In this document: positions 5,031-5,720 of the stretch, piece after piece
Numbering within the stretch: position 1 is the stretch's first letter
How the letters are laid out: each line of letters starts with the position of its first letter
From: Pyrinomonadaceae bacterium
Lineage (GTDB): Bacteria > Acidobacteriota > Blastocatellia > Pyrinomonadales > Pyrinomonadaceae
Direction: 5' to 3'
DNA length: 5,720 bases
Assembly: GCA_013812565.1 (NCBI GenBank)
Contig: JACCTF010001019.1
Location: 1 to 5,720, forward strand
Made by a program: the position numbers and the translations under genes
The notes under the pieces: generated by a model
Told to the model about the DNA's origin: nothing
The model's input: only the letters and a program-made list of their open reading frames with translations
The model's database searches: none

Positions 5031-5720
5031 ATGGAACAAAAACGTCTTGTTTTGGCTCTTATACTTTCCACGATCATCCTCTTCGGGTGGCAGTATTTAC
5101 TTCGTCGCTACTATCCTGAACAGCCTATAGTTGAAACTACTCAACAAACGGCGAGTAACACGCCGCTTCCTTCCCCCCAGAACAACGTCGCATCCAGCCC
5201 TCCTCAGCAGTTCGAAGTCAGCACTGGTTCTACTGACGCAACGCCGCAGCAAACCATAACTGTTGCCACGCCGCTCTATGACGTAAAGCTTGACAGTCGC
5301 GGGGCAGTCGCCACAAGTTGGGTAATTAAGAAGAATAAAGATACTGAACGCCCGCTCTACTCCGTCGCGGGAGACAAACGCAATCCGCAACCGCTTGAGC
5401 TTATCTCGGCTGAAGGTTTACGACGGGAGCCGCGCGAAACACCGCTGCGCCTTATAACAGGAGACGCTAGTCTGGATGCTGCGCTTTCATCTGGAAATTA
5501 CAGCGTTAGCGAAAACGGAAGCAGTAGCGGAGAAGTTCGCTTGGAACTACAGCCAGGCGAATCTAAGCAAGTGGATTTTACCCTGCGCGATGAAGTTTCT
5601 GGTCTCGATGTCACAAAAAGCTTCACCTTCAAAGCGGATAGCTACCAGGTTGATCTCGGAGTAAAGATCGCACAGAACGGTCAAGTGATTCCTGGGGTAA
5701 AACTCGCGGTTGGGCCAAGC
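5031..5720 (+). CDS. yidC: Membrane protein insertase YidC (5' part)
   Basis: YidC/Oxa1/Alb3 insertases integrate proteins into the inner membrane, alone or with SecYEG. The first 230 codons are present with no stop; the frame runs off the right edge before the conserved C-terminal insertase domain. The N-terminus MEQKRLVLALILSTIILFGW forms a membrane anchor (about 5-23). A Pro/Ser/Thr/Gln-rich linker (about 31-75) follows, then the start of the periplasmic beta-sandwich (about 78 onward), including VATPLYDVKLDSRGAVATSW (78-97) and VTKSFTFKADSYQVDLGVKI (194-213), both typical of the Gram-negative P1 domain. The ATG at 5031 is right against the anchor, but no clear Shine-Dalgarno precedes it. 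It lies 69 nt after yidD. Confidence 0.95.
   Translation, partial: MEQKRLVLALILSTIILFGWQYLLRRYYPEQPIVETTQQTASNTPLPSPQNNVASSPPQQFEVSTGSTDATPQQTITVATPLYDVKLDSRGAVATSWVIKKNKDTERPLYSVAGDKRNPQPLELISAEGLRREPRETPLRLITGDASLDAALSSGNYSVSENGSSSGEVRLELQPGESKQVDFTLRDEVSGLDVTKSFTFKADSYQVDLGVKIAQNGQVIPGVKLAVGPS

Noticed and set aside
5097..5390. 97-codon minus-strand frame opposite yidC
   Set aside because: The plus strand encodes the conserved YidC periplasmic domain; the antisense frame looks like nothing known. The plus frame at 5476-5664 is likewise a shadow of yidC.
1..5720. CRISPR arrays, insertion sequences, defence systems or tRNA genes
   Set aside because: No regularly spaced repeats with unique spacers, no transposase-like frame or terminal inverted repeats, and no tRNA-like fold were seen. 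The window is a core origin region.

Overview
The window holds a bacterial chromosome replication origin with its usual neighbours. On the minus strand lie dnaA (initiator) and dnaN (sliding clamp). On the plus strand, divergent from dnaA, lies the run rpmH - rnpA - yidD - yidC, with yidC cut by the right window edge. The rpmH-rnpA-yidD-yidC order is the classic dnaA-linked cluster. YidC has an N-terminal membrane segment followed by a large periplasmic domain, which points to a diderm (Gram-negative) organism. The DnaN and DnaA sequences look most like Acidobacteriota, perhaps Blastocatellia, but that is an impression from memory and not a database result.

Layout from left to right: 1-682 has no gene I can recognise, only a strong 15-bp-stem hairpin (497-540) that probably terminates dnaN transcription. 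dnaN (683-1795, minus) follows. The 381-bp gap between dnaN and dnaA (1796-2176) is the best oriC candidate. It carries a G-free AT-rich stretch, five tandem TAG triplets that match DnaA-trios, a 4-nt spacer and ten DnaA boxes. dnaA (2177-3652, minus) is complete. The 558-bp gap between dnaA and rpmH (3653-4210) has a second, smaller DnaA-box cluster containing a perfect 13-bp inverted repeat, a possible 27-codon ORF and a possible rpmH promoter. rpmH starts at 4211. The rnpA reading frame stays open back through all of rpmH to an ATG at 4201, a Thermus-like nested arrangement. rnpA and yidD overlap by GTGA, and yidC starts 69 nt after yidD.

Functionally, DnaA would bind the box array, load onto the trios and melt the AT-rich element beside dnaN. 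The second cluster near the dnaA start suggests either autoregulation or a bipartite origin. The plus-strand operon makes ribosomal protein L34, the RNase P protein, the membrane-insertion accessory YidD and the insertase YidC. The most interesting points are the clear trio/unwinding module, the uniform TGTGGAAAW box variant (no TGTGGATAA), a 19-bp exact repeat of overlapping tandem boxes, the bipartite layout and the rpmH/rnpA overlap.
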